In this document: positions 1-10,989 of the stretch, piece by piece | Layout: each line of letters begins with the position of its first letter | How positions within the stretch are numbered: the first letter of the stretch is position 1 | NCBI GenBank assembly: GCA_944989445.1 | Contig: CALYLW010000133.1 | Location: forward strand, 127,501 to 191,500 | Direction: 5' to 3' | Source: Ampullaceana balthica | Taxonomy: Eukaryota > Mollusca > Gastropoda > Lymnaeidae | Length of the DNA: 64,000 nucleotides | Translations under genes and position numbers: made by a program | Notes under the pieces: generated by a model | The model's database searches: none | Told to the model about the DNA's origin: nothing | Seen by the model: only the letters and a program-made list of their open reading frames with translations

Positions 1-1489
1 TTATAAAATGCTAGGGTGCTTAAAACAAGTAAACGAGATAAAGTAAAATGCAATTTATTTTTGTATTATGAACATAAGTGGGTTCAACATAACATTCTCT
101 TTTCTGGTTGACCTTATACTTTTAGGATTCGGCTCATTGTTAAACATTCAAGCCTCATCCATCGGATTTTCATTTTCTACAGTTATTGGTGTTGATCAGT
201 TCAAACCCCGTTTAGCGGGGTACATTCTATTAACAGATGCGTTATCGTCTCTTCAGATCTGATTCATCAACAACAGCCAGTAACCTTTTTTGAGTCAAAT
301 ATTTTCATTTAGCTTCTTGTTCGACCATGTTGAATCAACATGCAAGTGAGTGGAGCATGATCGATTCTCTTCAGTTTCCATCAGGGTCGGCTCCTTCTCG
401 GTTACTTCATGTACTCGTAATCTTCTCTTGCCTTGTCTCCAGAAGCCCATCCCGGAAGCAATATCTCTCGGAAGTGTTCATGAAGTCACGATTAAAACTC
501 CACCTGTGTCACCGGTCAGTCAGGTTGTTGCTAAATGTAACCTTCTCTCCCAAACAAATAAGCTCTCTGTACCTTTGCCGGCTGTTGTGGCAAGCGGCTA
601 ATTATTTTTTATACTGTAGACAAGGGCACTTTTTTAGTTTGTAATCTTTTAGGTAAAAGCAAAAACATTGACAGCTTTACACTCACACTTTTCTCTTTTA
701 TCGACTTAACAATCACTTTGTTGCAGGATTATAGTGATAAAGTAAAGTTTTGGATACTGTTCATCAAGCTAAAGCTAAACAATGATAAGAATTAAGCACC
801 CCTCTTTTGAAATAATAGTTCACACAGTACATTACCTCTTAGGAAATCCTTAAGGTAGCCAGTTCTGATTAACGGCTCACAACATCTTAAAGAAATCGTT
901 ACTACATTATTTCTAACAACACGTTTACTACTAATTTCATCACTCACATCTGTCGCAATGTGCTTACACTGCCATCCGTCATATCAGCTCACAGTCATTA
1001 TCTAAAAGTGAAATGAAGACTCCATTTTTTTCTATTGTTCTTTCTTGTCTTGATTGTTGAAGTTTTCTACTTTTAAGTTCGCCGAAACAATACATATAAA
1101 ATACACAACTTTTAAAAGTTCTCCTGCGGGGCTAGTTTTTAAGGCAAATCATATGCTCATACTGGTCCGCTGTTTTACTATTTCATTTTCTCCTTATAAA
1201 AGTACAGACTGAAAAAGAAATTCGTTCTCTGGTACAATTTCTTTTCTGACTCACAATCTTCTCATTTTATTTTTAAATTCAGTATTCTAAAGTTAGAATG
1301 CTTGCAATTTTACTAAATGATTTTATGAGAACATATTATGATCCAGCATGCAATGGGTTTATTGGTCTTCAACAAATAGTCGAGTTTTAGAAAAAAGCAG
1401 TTGTTATTTGTTATAATTACCTTAATATTAATATATATTATTGGTTTCCCTTAAGCAGGAGTAGATGGATATTTTAAGATATTACTTCT
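1..1489. other. Unassigned AT-rich stretch
   Basis: No gene is supported. Positions 327-644 are less AT-rich and open in two overlapping plus frames, and the minus strand also reads for short runs with one stop. That looks like decayed repeat coding sequence, but I recognise no family. The rest is low-complexity AT-rich DNA up to the LTR element. Confidence 0.4.
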
Positions 1490-1798
1490 TGTAACTATTA
1501 ATTTTTTATATGTAACCCTTTAGTAGGCATTCTCACAATACAGAATCGTGTGCACAATAATCCACTGAAGAACTTGTTTCAATAAAACAACTTTAATATG
1601 TATACTATTTACTTAACATATATATTTGAGGTTATACAACGTGGAAATCTTGAGGCATACACATATCATGTCCTTCCTTGACGGAAGTCTTCTAACAACT
1701 GATCGCCCAACCCTTTCAGCCAATAGGAATGCTCCTTTCTTCCCGCGTTTATTACTCACGTGACCTTACGTCACAAATCATGTTAATCACACGTGACC
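1490..1798 (-). repeat. 3' LTR of the gypsy-like element
   Basis: This is the second copy of the repeat at 5230-5542. A purine-rich tract (minus strand AGGATGGGGGTGAAG, about 1799-1813) lies directly before it, as expected for plus-strand priming. Its first base pair has drifted from TG to GG. Confidence 0.88.
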
Positions 1799-2189
1799 TT
1801 CACCCCCATCCTTCAAAAAAAATGTTTATGAAATACAACATTTTTGGTCTTCATAAAATCAAATTAATATATATCTATAAACAAATTTCAAATATTTATC
1901 AACAATGAACATTCATTGCCTTACATACAACATATGGACATAAAATCAATAAGAAAAAATATGTAGGACTGCAACAGTCTAAACATAAAAAATAATGAGA
2001 AAAAAATCTGTAGGACTTCAACAGTCTACCTTTGCTGAAAAAATTGACACTGAAATTTTTTAACACATCTGTAATGTTGTGTAATTAAAATATTTTTAAC
2101 AATCAATATTAATAAAATTAACTAATAATCCAGTGGAATTTAAACACTGTTCCTTGTCCATTGTTCAAAGAATAAAACATATTAATATA

Positions 2190-2335
2190 ATTACAGTCTC
2201 TGGTTGTATCATTTAGGAATTCACAGACTAATATTAATACAGTCTCTGGTTTTATCATTTAGTAATTCACAGAATGTCTTTTTAATACAGTCTCTGGTTT
2301 TATCATTGAGGAATTCACAGAATGTCTTTATTTAT
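2190..2335. repeat. Three tandem 46-48 bp units
   Basis: ACAGTCTCTGGTTTTATCAT recurs at 2193, 2239 and 2287, each followed by TTAGGAATTCACAGAATGTC-like sequence. It lies between the RNase H remnant and the 3' LTR, so it is internal to the LTR element. Confidence 0.85.
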
Positions 2336-2339
2336 TGTC

Positions 2340-2440
2340 ATTCTACTTAATATGTCTACAACCACATTGTCCTTTCCCTTCACAGGTTTAATGTCAAATT
2401 TGTAGTCGGCTAATAGCATAGCCTAGTTCACTATAGTCAT
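2340..2440 (-). pseudogene. RNase H C-terminal remnant of pol
   Basis: The minus strand reads AMLLADYKFDIKPVKGKDNV then VVDILSR, the well-known end of Ty3/gypsy RNase H (consensus DYxFxIxHxKGKDNxxADxLSR). An in-frame TAG lies just upstream and the rest of reverse transcriptase is absent. This is the best family marker left in the element. Confidence 0.8.
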
Positions 2441-2513
2441 TCTTCAGTTGACGAGTATGAATTCAAATCGATGGGCTTTGAATGTTTCTTCAGACTGTTA
2501 AATGTTCAATAAT

Positions 2514-2765
2514 TCACCAACCATGCCTTCGATTATGTTCATTCACAATTTTAATTCCAGCATTTTTAATAAGTTGCTTAGCTTTTGAAATGCCATTTTT
2601 GTTTCCAGATAATTCAATAGAATTTGGACCAGATGAGTCACTGTCAGAACTTTCTATCTGAAAAATATTGTCTGTATCTGTAAATTCTTTGATTTTGCTT
2701 AATACACAACCAATTGTTCTTCCTAATTCAGATGATTTCACAAATTGGTTTCAGATTCACTAGTA
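2514..2765 (-). pseudogene. KH-like RNA-binding domain inside the LTR element
   Basis: Read from about 2760 leftward the frame gives FVKSSELGRTIG, then SKIKEF, then FQIESSD, then IELSGNKNGISKAKQLI. This follows the type I KH fold signature: helix start, GRxIG loop, SKIKE helix, beta strand, GP turn and a final AKQLI helix. The GxxG loop is degraded: the usual GKGG is replaced by CVL. A KH domain here, between knuckle and pol, is not standard for gypsy elements. No profile search was run. Confidence 0.6.
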
Positions 2766-2829
2766 CCATCTATTTCTCTGTTACTATGGTCTTCATTTCT
2801 TGTATCATATATGTGATTGTCAATAATGG

Positions 2830-3384
2830 CTACAGTGTCAATAGTTTCTTTTTTCTTTTTGTGCTCGATTTAACTTTATTATTTTTCATGTCTTGGTTTT
2901 CATTCTTTCTCCATGGTTGATCATAATTTTTTTTTCTGGAATCAAAATTGTATTTGCCTCTCCATGATCTTCTGCTTTGATTATAATCTCTATTTATGGA
3001 ATTATGATTATATTTGTCCCTCCATGATTGTCTTTTTTGATCATAATCTCTATGTCTGGAATTATTATTATATTTTTCTCTCCATAATTGTCTATCTTGA
3101 TCATAATCTCTATGTCTGGAATTATGATAATATTTTTCTCTCCATGTTTGTCTACTTTGATCATAATCTTTATGTGTGGAATTATGATATTTTTCTTTCC
3201 ATGCTTGTCTACCTTTGTTTTCAAAGTGATCTTGTCTTGATTTTTCTTCTGTTTTCTTTCTTATAGGGCTGCCATTTGGTGACACCCTATTTGGTTGTCC
3301 TTTACTGTGGTAACACTGCTTCGCCATATGTCCTGGCTTGTTACAGTACCAGCAAATAGACTGTATATTGCCTTGGTTTGGCAA
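2830..3384 (-). pseudogene. Nucleocapsid-like zinc knuckle with Arg-rich tandem repeats
   Basis: Near the start is one CCHC knuckle, CWYCNKPGHMAKQC, the nucleic-acid-binding motif of retroelement nucleocapsids. After it come about five copies of a 20-residue basic repeat (core DYDQxRxxWRxKY), encoded by a 60-bp DNA period across roughly 2930-3225. It overlaps the gag end by about 44 bases in a different frame. A real frameshift signal or a decay mutation could explain this, and I cannot tell which. The end runs into a Lys-rich stretch and another frame change. Confidence 0.75.
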
Positions 3385-4279
3385 ACTCTGGTTTTCTCAT
3401 ACTTTGCATTTTTTCTTGACTTTTAATTTGTATTGCTGCAAATATGTCTTGTCTCTTATCCATTTCCACATTCGGATGAGAGTCTTTGAATGTTCGTAAT
3501 GCATTTGTTAGTTCTGCTTGAGTACGAGCTTTCTTGTCAGTTAAATATGGGAATAGAGTTGGTGTTGCATTATCTAAAAACTTGTCAATTAACACCATGT
3601 CTAGTATGGCCTTTGGATTGCTCGTATATTTTGCTGTCAGTTCCAGCCATTTTGTTAGTTTGACTTGTGCTTCATGCACTATGATCTGTGGATCTTTGTC
3701 CATCTTGATTCTCATTTCATGAAATTCTCTTATATAATCATTTTCTGACTTTCCAAAATGACATAGAAGTGCCTTTTTGACATTCTTATATATGCTTTTG
3801 TCTTCTTTGGCTATACTGTTATAAGCTTCAAATGCTTCTCCAGTTAATTGAGTCGTCAGTTGTGCTGGCCAATCTTCTTCATTATAGCCTTTCATAGCCA
3901 TTATGGATTCAAAATAATCCAGATAAACATCCATTTTTTCTTTCTGGCTATCATATTTTCTTACTTTGATAGTATCCCTCGGTGCTGACCTTCTATTTGT
4001 TTCATTACCAGGATTGTGGCCTATACTCTCTAAATCAAGTTGTAGTTTTAACTTGTCAATTTTAAGTTGTTCAAGTTCTCTTTCAATTATGAGTCTTTGC
4101 CTCTCTTTTTCTTCAGCCTCTTTTTTATTTTCTTTCTCTTTAGCTTTTCTTAGCTTTTCTTTTTCTTCAGCAATTCTTGCTTTTTCTTCAGCAATTTTTT
4201 GCTTTTCTATGTCCTCAGCTATTCTTAGCTTCTCTTTTTCTTCAGCAATGCTTACTTTTTCTTCAATGAAATCTCTCAT
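3341..4279 (-). pseudogene. Gag (coiled coil plus capsid-like region)
   Basis: The 312-residue reading frame opens with about 90 residues of E/K-rich heptad-like coiled coil, then a capsid-type region from about residue 105. It has the spacing of SCAN-like retrotransposon Gag: DVYLDYFESI, then WPAQLTTQLTGEAFEAY, then an LCHFG segment, then KFLDNATPTLFPYL. An earlier ATG near 4340 is in the same frame but cut off by a TAA six codons in, so the original protein probably started there. The frame breaks at its 3' end, and the following knuckle lies in another frame. Confidence 0.8.
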
Positions 4280-4339
4280 TTCTTTTCCCTTTAGTCCGAT
4301 CTCTGTATCTATGGCAGTAAATTATTTGTAGTAATCCAT

Positions 4340-5216
4340 GTTTAGTTTGATTGAATAATATGAGTCAAGCAATTTGGTAAGGAATTTAGGTATATATTGA
4401 TAAAGTTATAAGTCTTCCAAATGAAAAATATTGAATTCAAAATGTTAAGTTCAAATAAGTGACACGTCTAAACCATGAAATCTAGCCTTGGCAAGATGAT
4501 ACAACAAAAGAATCCTCACACGGGATCTTTAGTATACTTTATATATACGCTCCCTCAGATTGACAAAACATATTAAATGGTCCAATCGTTTTGAATAAAA
4601 GTCAATATTGGTTAAAATGTCAATTTTCGAGTAGTGTTTTTAACAATTTAGTTCACTCCATTAGTCCACAATTGCAATTATCAAACTCTTCACACAATGA
4701 ATGGATAAAAATGCCATTCCTTTATTTATAATTCACACTTCATAATTAATAGTCCATAGCCTTCTAAGTTCCAGGTTATGTTTACAAATATTTCCTGGAA
4801 TCAACTAGCATTGAGCTTGTTGAAGACACGACCTATATATGTTCACCGTGTGTCACCATTCAGTAAGCCTACACGACGCAGATTCCAGCACTGTGTAGTA
4901 TACTTGTACTGTCGTCGACTGTGACGTAGAACAAACTAGGTGACCTAGTTGTATACACCGCAAGCCGTGATCATGTACATTTATGCCACCATCTTGAAAT
5001 ATTGTTGTACTTTCATTGAACCACAAAATTGTATTTACAGCTTCTACTTCTTACGAACTTGAATATTCACAAAATACTATAGCTGCTAATATTTCTTCTT
5101 TTAATGAATACTTTCCTTTTTGAAACATCCAATACTTGTTATTTCCACGAAACCTCCTCTCTAAAATATCTTGTACTGTGTTCACTTACAAATTATGCCT
5201 AATGGCAATCACTTTT
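4340..5216 (-). other. Untranslated leader of the LTR element
   Basis: This is the 0.9 kb between the primer-binding site and gag on the minus strand. I see no long reading frame. It is the expected place for a packaging signal, but nothing in the sequence identifies one. Confidence 0.4.
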
Positions 5217-5229
5217 ACTTAGACACCAA

Positions 5230-5542
5230 TGTAACTGTTACTATGTTTTATATGTATGACTATATTGTAGGCGTTTTCACAAAACATAATCTAGTGCACA
5301 ACAATCCACTGAAGAACTTGTTTCAATAAAACTACTTTAATATGTATACTATTTACATAGCGTATATATTTGAGGTTATACAACGTGGAAATCTTTAGGC
5401 ATACACACATCACGTCCTTCCTTGACGGAAGTCTTCTAGCAACTGATCGCCCAACCCTTTCAACCATTGGGAATGCTCCTTTCTTCCCGCGTTTATTATT
5501 CACGTGACCTTACGTCACAAATCATATTATTCACACGTGACA
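5230..5542 (-). repeat. 5' LTR of the gypsy-like element
   Basis: It begins TGTCACGTGTG on the minus strand and ends with ACA, giving the usual TG...CA ends. It is followed at once by TTGGTGTCTAAG, a plausible tRNA primer-binding site (about 5217-5230). The copy at 1490-1798 matches over its whole length with scattered differences. Confidence 0.9.
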
Positions 5543-5637
5543 CTTCTTAATCTGGTGCATGATCCATATCAATAAAAACCTGGCAATCTTAATTTTTAAC
5601 TTTTTTTAGCTCCGTTCTTTTATCACCAAATATAACT

Positions 5638-6411
<774 letters not shown>

Positions 6412-6475
6412 CATCATTTTTGTTGACACATAGCAAAATAATAAGTAAATAAAGAGTCGATGTTGTAAAAGTCAT
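6412..6475 (-). CDS. Possible first exon: signal peptide
   Basis: ATG opens a 21-codon run (MTFTTSTLYLLIILLCVNKN, then D) with a hydrophobic core like a secretory signal peptide. It ends exactly at a canonical donor (GTAAGT on the minus strand), leaving phase 1. Phase 1 after the signal peptide is common in secreted multi-domain genes. No downstream exon could be found to the left, where the LTR element begins at 5542, so this may be an orphaned exon. Confidence 0.35.
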
Positions 6476-7014
6476 TTTGGGTAAAATACATATGTTCACA
6501 ATTGTGTGTATTTAGAATATTAAGTTAGCATTCTCAATTAGCACTATTTATATAATTTAAATACATAAATACAATAAACCATAAAATAGTAAACAAGACT
6601 GTCCTTTCACGTGAATTTTTTCTCACAGCATCAACTGTGCACAATAAAATACTAGGGAAATTCTAAAGAGTTTCAGTAGAAATTAAATGAGAAATTATAA
6701 AGCTATCTTTGAAATGTCAACTGACACTAATTTAATTTTTCGCGGTTCAGTGTGTGTTAAAAGGGTTTATAGATTGTTTTAAAAAAACGTAAGTAATTAT
6801 GTTATTTATTGTTAATAAAAATATTTTTAAAAATTTTAAAACCTACCCATTCTTTCATGAAAATCGTACAAAAATAATTAGTAAAACCTTTAAACGCCAC
6901 ACTAAATTTCAGGCTTATTTATTTGAAGACTGTCATATAATCGTTAAGTATAAAAATCCTAAGCACGAAGCAGATGCAAATGTAGGAAACGAAGTAAAAA
7001 ATTTGTATGTATAT

Positions 7015-7035
7015 ATACATATATATATATATAAC

Positions 7036-7115
<80 letters not shown>
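7015..7115. repeat. (TA)n microsatellite
   Basis: TA repeats with ATG/AC interruptions. The reading frame running through it from 6799 starts with about 70 non-repetitive residues of unknown meaning, then turns into repeat translation. I do not call it a gene. Confidence 0.9.
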
Positions 7116-7117
<2 letters not shown>

Positions 7118-7179
7118 TATTTTTAAATGTATTTAACAACACTAACTTCAGAACTCATTTTCGAGTATAAGTTTGTTCG

Positions 7180-7500
7180 TCTTCTCTTCATCTTCGTTCT
7201 CAAATTTTTTGATAGAGGATTTAGACAGCAAGTCCTATATTTGTGATAAACTGCGCTGTGGATGTCAGTTGGTCAAGTCCATCATAGAGTTTGTCATCGA
7301 TGGTAGCTTCCTGGGGCCATATATCTGTCCGGGTATGGTGGTACAGGGGGAAGTTTTGGGGAACATTTTCCTCATTTTAAGCAGCTGCCCCGCAGGGGCA
7401 TATTTCGCTTTCTCCAATTCGAAGATTCCGGAACATGTGCTGCCTAAGTTTTTTGTGGTCCGTCTTGAGCCTGAAAATTATGTTTTGTGATTGGCGAGTT
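7180..7500 (-). pseudogene. LINE C-terminal zinc-knuckle relic
   Basis: The minus strand reads HKKLRQHMFRNLRIGESEIC then PCGAAA, stop, NEENV, then CPLY-like and IWPQEATIDDKLYDGLDQL. This matches the tail of APE-type LINE ORF2 proteins: a CxC...H...C knuckle after RT, then a PLY...R...WP segment. One stop interrupts it. The relic is short, with no RT attached. Confidence 0.55.
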
Positions 7501-7654
7501 TGTTTGAAGTATGCATCACTTTTTGGGTGGTTTTCTTTGAGCTCGGACCAACTTTCAGATTCACTTCTTTTGAGAATTGCATAAGTGTTTTAATTTGATA
7601 GATATTATTTTGAAATTAGACATCTGAACATGTGATATTTTTCAAGCATCTCTT

Positions 7655-8490
7655 AATCAGGGTAAAGTGACCCATGATTGTAAATCAGCTAACGTAACTC
7701 CATTTTTTATAGAAAGGCGATTAAATAGACCCTGGTAATTACGGACTTGTATCACTTACTAGTAATACTATTATCACCTGTAAATTACTAGAACACATAA
7801 ACATATAGCAGAATAGTTACCACATAGAGAAATATAATGACATATGACCACATCAATACAGATTAAGGAAAAAAAATCATTTGAAACACAAATAATTGGT
7901 TTAAAAGATGATCTATCAAAAGGCTTAGACAATAATAATTAAAAATATTACATATCACTAGACTTCTCATAATCATATGACGAAGTTCACCACTTTAGTT
8001 TACTCAAAAAGTTTACCACTTTGAAATCTAAAGTCCCCTACATCATTGGATCAAAGACTTCCTTTTGGTTAGGGAGCAAACTTTAATAATTAATTGATCT
8101 AAATCAGAACAAATAACGTTTAACTCAGGAGTTCCAAAGAGAACTGTGCTAGGTCCCTTACACCTTTTAATTTATATTAATGGTTTACCCAACAGAAACA
8201 CAACGTTTTTTATTTGCTGATGATTGTATAATCTATAGAACAATTAAATCAGAACAAGATAACACAATCTTACAAAAAAGATTGAGATGAATTGATAAAA
8301 TTGAAAACTAACCCAGATGTTGACATAAGGATAAAAACACCTCTTTTATTCCGTATGACAGAACAAATACATACAAATTCTTTTTTTTCCCGACCGGAAT
8401 TCGGGACTAGACAAGAACCATAGATAAAAATAGGACGCAGTAATCTTCAGTATAAAAGGAGCGTATGTAACAGGTAAGATAAGATAAGAA
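7655..8490 (+). pseudogene. Old CR1-type LINE copy (RT to 3' end)
   Basis: Nucleotides match the complete LINE at 56.7-60.2 kb: GCTAACGTAACTCCA, TAATTACGGACTTGTATCAC, then TTTGCTGATGATTGTATAATC (the catalytic FADD segment). It ends with the family's 3' tail, GGAGCG...AGATAAGATAAG. Many indels and a large internal loss between about 8310 and 8330 make it a decayed copy. Confidence 0.85.
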
Positions 8491-9185
8491 ATAAAAACCT
8501 AATACTTCTACATTTTAAACACAAAAATATATTTTTATGTATATATTTTTAAATTTTAAAATAACGCATTTTTCAATAACATGTCCAAAGCATATTTCCC
8601 AAATTTAAATTAAAATTAAACTTTTCCATCTTATTACCGTTTAAACCTTAACTAGTGCTATTTTTCTAGTGCGGATAAAATAATGATATTTGAAAAGCTA
8701 AATCCATGTGTATTTGAAAAATAAAAGTCAATTATGAAGGCTACAAAATCGAATCTCTTATTTTATTTTCTCAAAGATTACATACGCTCTAACTATACAA
8801 ACTTGTATAGGGTCCTTCTTTATACACTAAATATATATATACTATTTCATTTAATTTTAATTTTGAAAAATAATATTTGTTTGTTTTCATTCTTTGTTCA
8901 GGAAAACTAATCCAAGCCAAACATCGATACGAATATAAGGGTTAGTCTTTGTTTTTTTCATTTTTAACATACTAGTCTTTGCAGGTGGTACGAAAACGTT
9001 TTTTAACTATTGGACTCCTTTTTAGTCAAAATTTGCCCACGGATCCCAAAGTGAAAAAAAATAAATAAATTCATTAAAAATAAATAAATAAAAACACTTT
9101 GATGAAGAGTAATTTATTGAAAACATAACTTAAACATACAATTTAAAGCAATTAATGACAAATTGAACGTGATTCGCTTTTATAA
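8491..9185. other. AT-rich, no gene
   Basis: Only AT-rich sequence and short A/T runs were seen; no repeat boundary was recognised. Confidence 0.5.
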
Positions 9186-9188
9186 ACG

Positions 9189-9861
9189 AACTAGCTGACC
9201 CGTGGCGTTTTGCAACATCTCAGTATAATTGAATACATTCAAAGAAATCAATTAGTGAATTGAGTGGTAACTTTTAAAAACCATTCAGCCAGAGGAAATG
9301 TTATTTTAAAAATTCCAAATTTTCATGGCAATAGAATAAAAAAATGCTATTTTAACAGCTTACATAAAAAAAACAATAGTTACCCAAAAATGAAAGATAC
9401 TATTTAAAAAAATGTATTGATTTTTTACTCAGCAACGTATGAAATGATCACGGCTACAGGTTAAATAAAAAATAATTAAAACGCGTAGTTCACTTTTTAA
9501 AAAACAAACATAAATGGCCATGGCCTCCCAAATGGTGCAATATGTAAATTTCAAATTCGCTATATAGTTTTATCTGTATCGCGATGGATCTGTGTGTTAA
9601 TATAGTCAAGATAGTGTAAAAATCAAATGTGGAAAATCATCTTAAAATTAAACCAAAAATAAAAAAAGAAGATTTTAGGTCCCCGTCAAAAAGGAAACAA
9701 CATTAGGACTTCATTGACTCATATTTTTTTTTAATATGGGTAATCATGTAGTTATGTACTAAAGTTTAGTAAAGATCTATCGTTTAACCTAGTAACTTAT
9801 TATATTTAGGGAAAAAATGACATTTCAGGTTTTTATTTTTAATACTCTTTAAACCAAAAAC
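9189..9861 (+). repeat. Dispersed repeat beginning CTAGCTGACCCGTGGCG
   Basis: The start motif ACTAGCTGACCCGTGGCGTTTTGCAACATCTCAG has a relative at 56218 (ACTAGCAGACCCGTCGTGCGTTGCAACGATCTCAG). The rest is AT-rich. Both copies share CTCAG, then drift. The element class is not known to me. Confidence 0.5.
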
Positions 9862-10985
9862 TATCGGCATCCTTCCGTCTCCCAAGACGATGATGCATCA
9901 CCGTTGGGCTGGGTTGCATATCCTCGTGTGGCTGTGCAGTCCTATCCTTGAGTGGCAGTCTTTACCAAAGCTCTTGCACACGAGTCCTGTGCTTCCTAAT
10001 TTGTTTAACGTTTCTCTTAGCTCTTCTGTCTGTAACCTCCTCCGTCATTCACTCCACGGCTCCTGTGACTCCCTTTATTACAACTTTTCGCAGAGTAGAT
10101 CAGTCTTCTGCCTTACACTCCCAGTCCCTTTTGCATAGTGTGGCTGCTTTCATGTCTCTTTGGCAGATATCTGTAAATCGCAGACGTGGGTGACATGTCT
10201 TCCTCTTTCCCGATGCCAGTTCTCCATATAGGAGGTTCTTGGGGATGCGGCCAGGGCACATTCTTTCTACATGTACTAGCAATCTCAGGCGTCTTTACTG
10301 AGGATTGAGAACGTGCTTTTGGGTATTGGCACGCATAAGGACCTCACTATTTGTTACTTTGTCCTGCCATCTCATGCCATGGATGCGACGCAGGCACCTC
10401 AAGTCGAAGCTATCAAGCTTGCGCTCCTGGGATTTATAATTGGTGCATGTCTAGCCCGTATAGCAGAATACTGATGACACAGTCTCGATAGTCAAACAGT
10501 TTTGTCTTCTCTGTAAGGTTGTATATTTGCCAGGCCCATTTAATTAGTTTAGCCATTGTGACAGCTGCATTGCCAATTCCACTGTTTATGTCGTCCACGA
10601 TGGACAGTGTATTGGAGACATTGGAAAGCAAGTAGGGGAAGCTGTTCACAACCTCCAAGTTTTCATTGTCAAAATTGATTTTGTGAGGAGAGCTTGTGTC
10701 TTGGGCTATGATGTTCGTCTTTTTCAAGCAGATTTGCAGACCAAATTCTTTGCAGGCACTGGAGAATCTTGACAAGAGTTGTTGCAAACAGTTTATCTGG
10801 TTGCTATCAGTGCCGCATCATCTACAAAGAGTAGATCACGAATAAGGACATCTGTTGTTTTGGTTTTGACTAGGAGGCGACTAGAGATGAAAAGTCCTCC
10901 ATTAGTTCTGTTTTGTAGCCATAATCCATCACTGCTATCATTGAATGCTTATCGAATCAGTACGACTACAATTGGCGAAAAAGAA
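9862..10985 (-). pseudogene. APE-type LINE, 3' part of RT and tail
   Basis: The minus strand codes LLSRFSSACKEFGLQICLKK, then NIGxAA-like and LIKWAWQIYNLTEKTKL, RDCVISILLYG, then a downstream PKNLLYGELASGKRKT. These are hallmarks of the LINE family often labelled craniofacial development protein 2-like in animal genomes. It is 5'-truncated at about 10985 and has frame breaks. The 3' end GATGxxxCATCGTCT...GGAAGGATGxCGATA is shared with the copy ending at 41165. Confidence 0.75.
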
Positions 10986-10989
10986 TTTT

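Larger units (their letters stand above)
1490..5542 (-). mobile_element. LTR retrotransposon, internally deleted, gypsy-like
   Basis: Two direct repeats of about 310 bp flank a 3.4-kb interior, and the element is bounded by a perfect 5-bp duplication, CTTCT at 1485-1489 and 5543-5547. On the minus strand the order is 5' LTR, primer-binding site, gag, CCHC knuckle, KH-like segment, RNase H remnant, purine tract, 3' LTR. Reverse transcriptase and integrase are missing. The RNase H tail (ADYKFDIKPVKGKDNVV then DILSR) is typical of Ty3/gypsy pol. The LTRs differ at many positions, so the insertion is not recent. As it stands it cannot move without help. Confidence 0.9.

Noticed and set aside
327..644. 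Two overlapping plus-strand frames as a gene
   Set aside because: Low complexity of evidence: no recognisable domain on either strand and a stop in the best minus frame.
2913..3266. Plus-strand Tyr/Asn-rich frame
   Set aside because: It is the antisense shadow of the basic tandem repeat in the LTR element.
5310..5345. AATAAA on the plus strand of the LTR as evidence for plus-strand transcription
   Set aside because: Gag, knuckle, KH-like segment, purine tract and primer site all lie on the minus strand.
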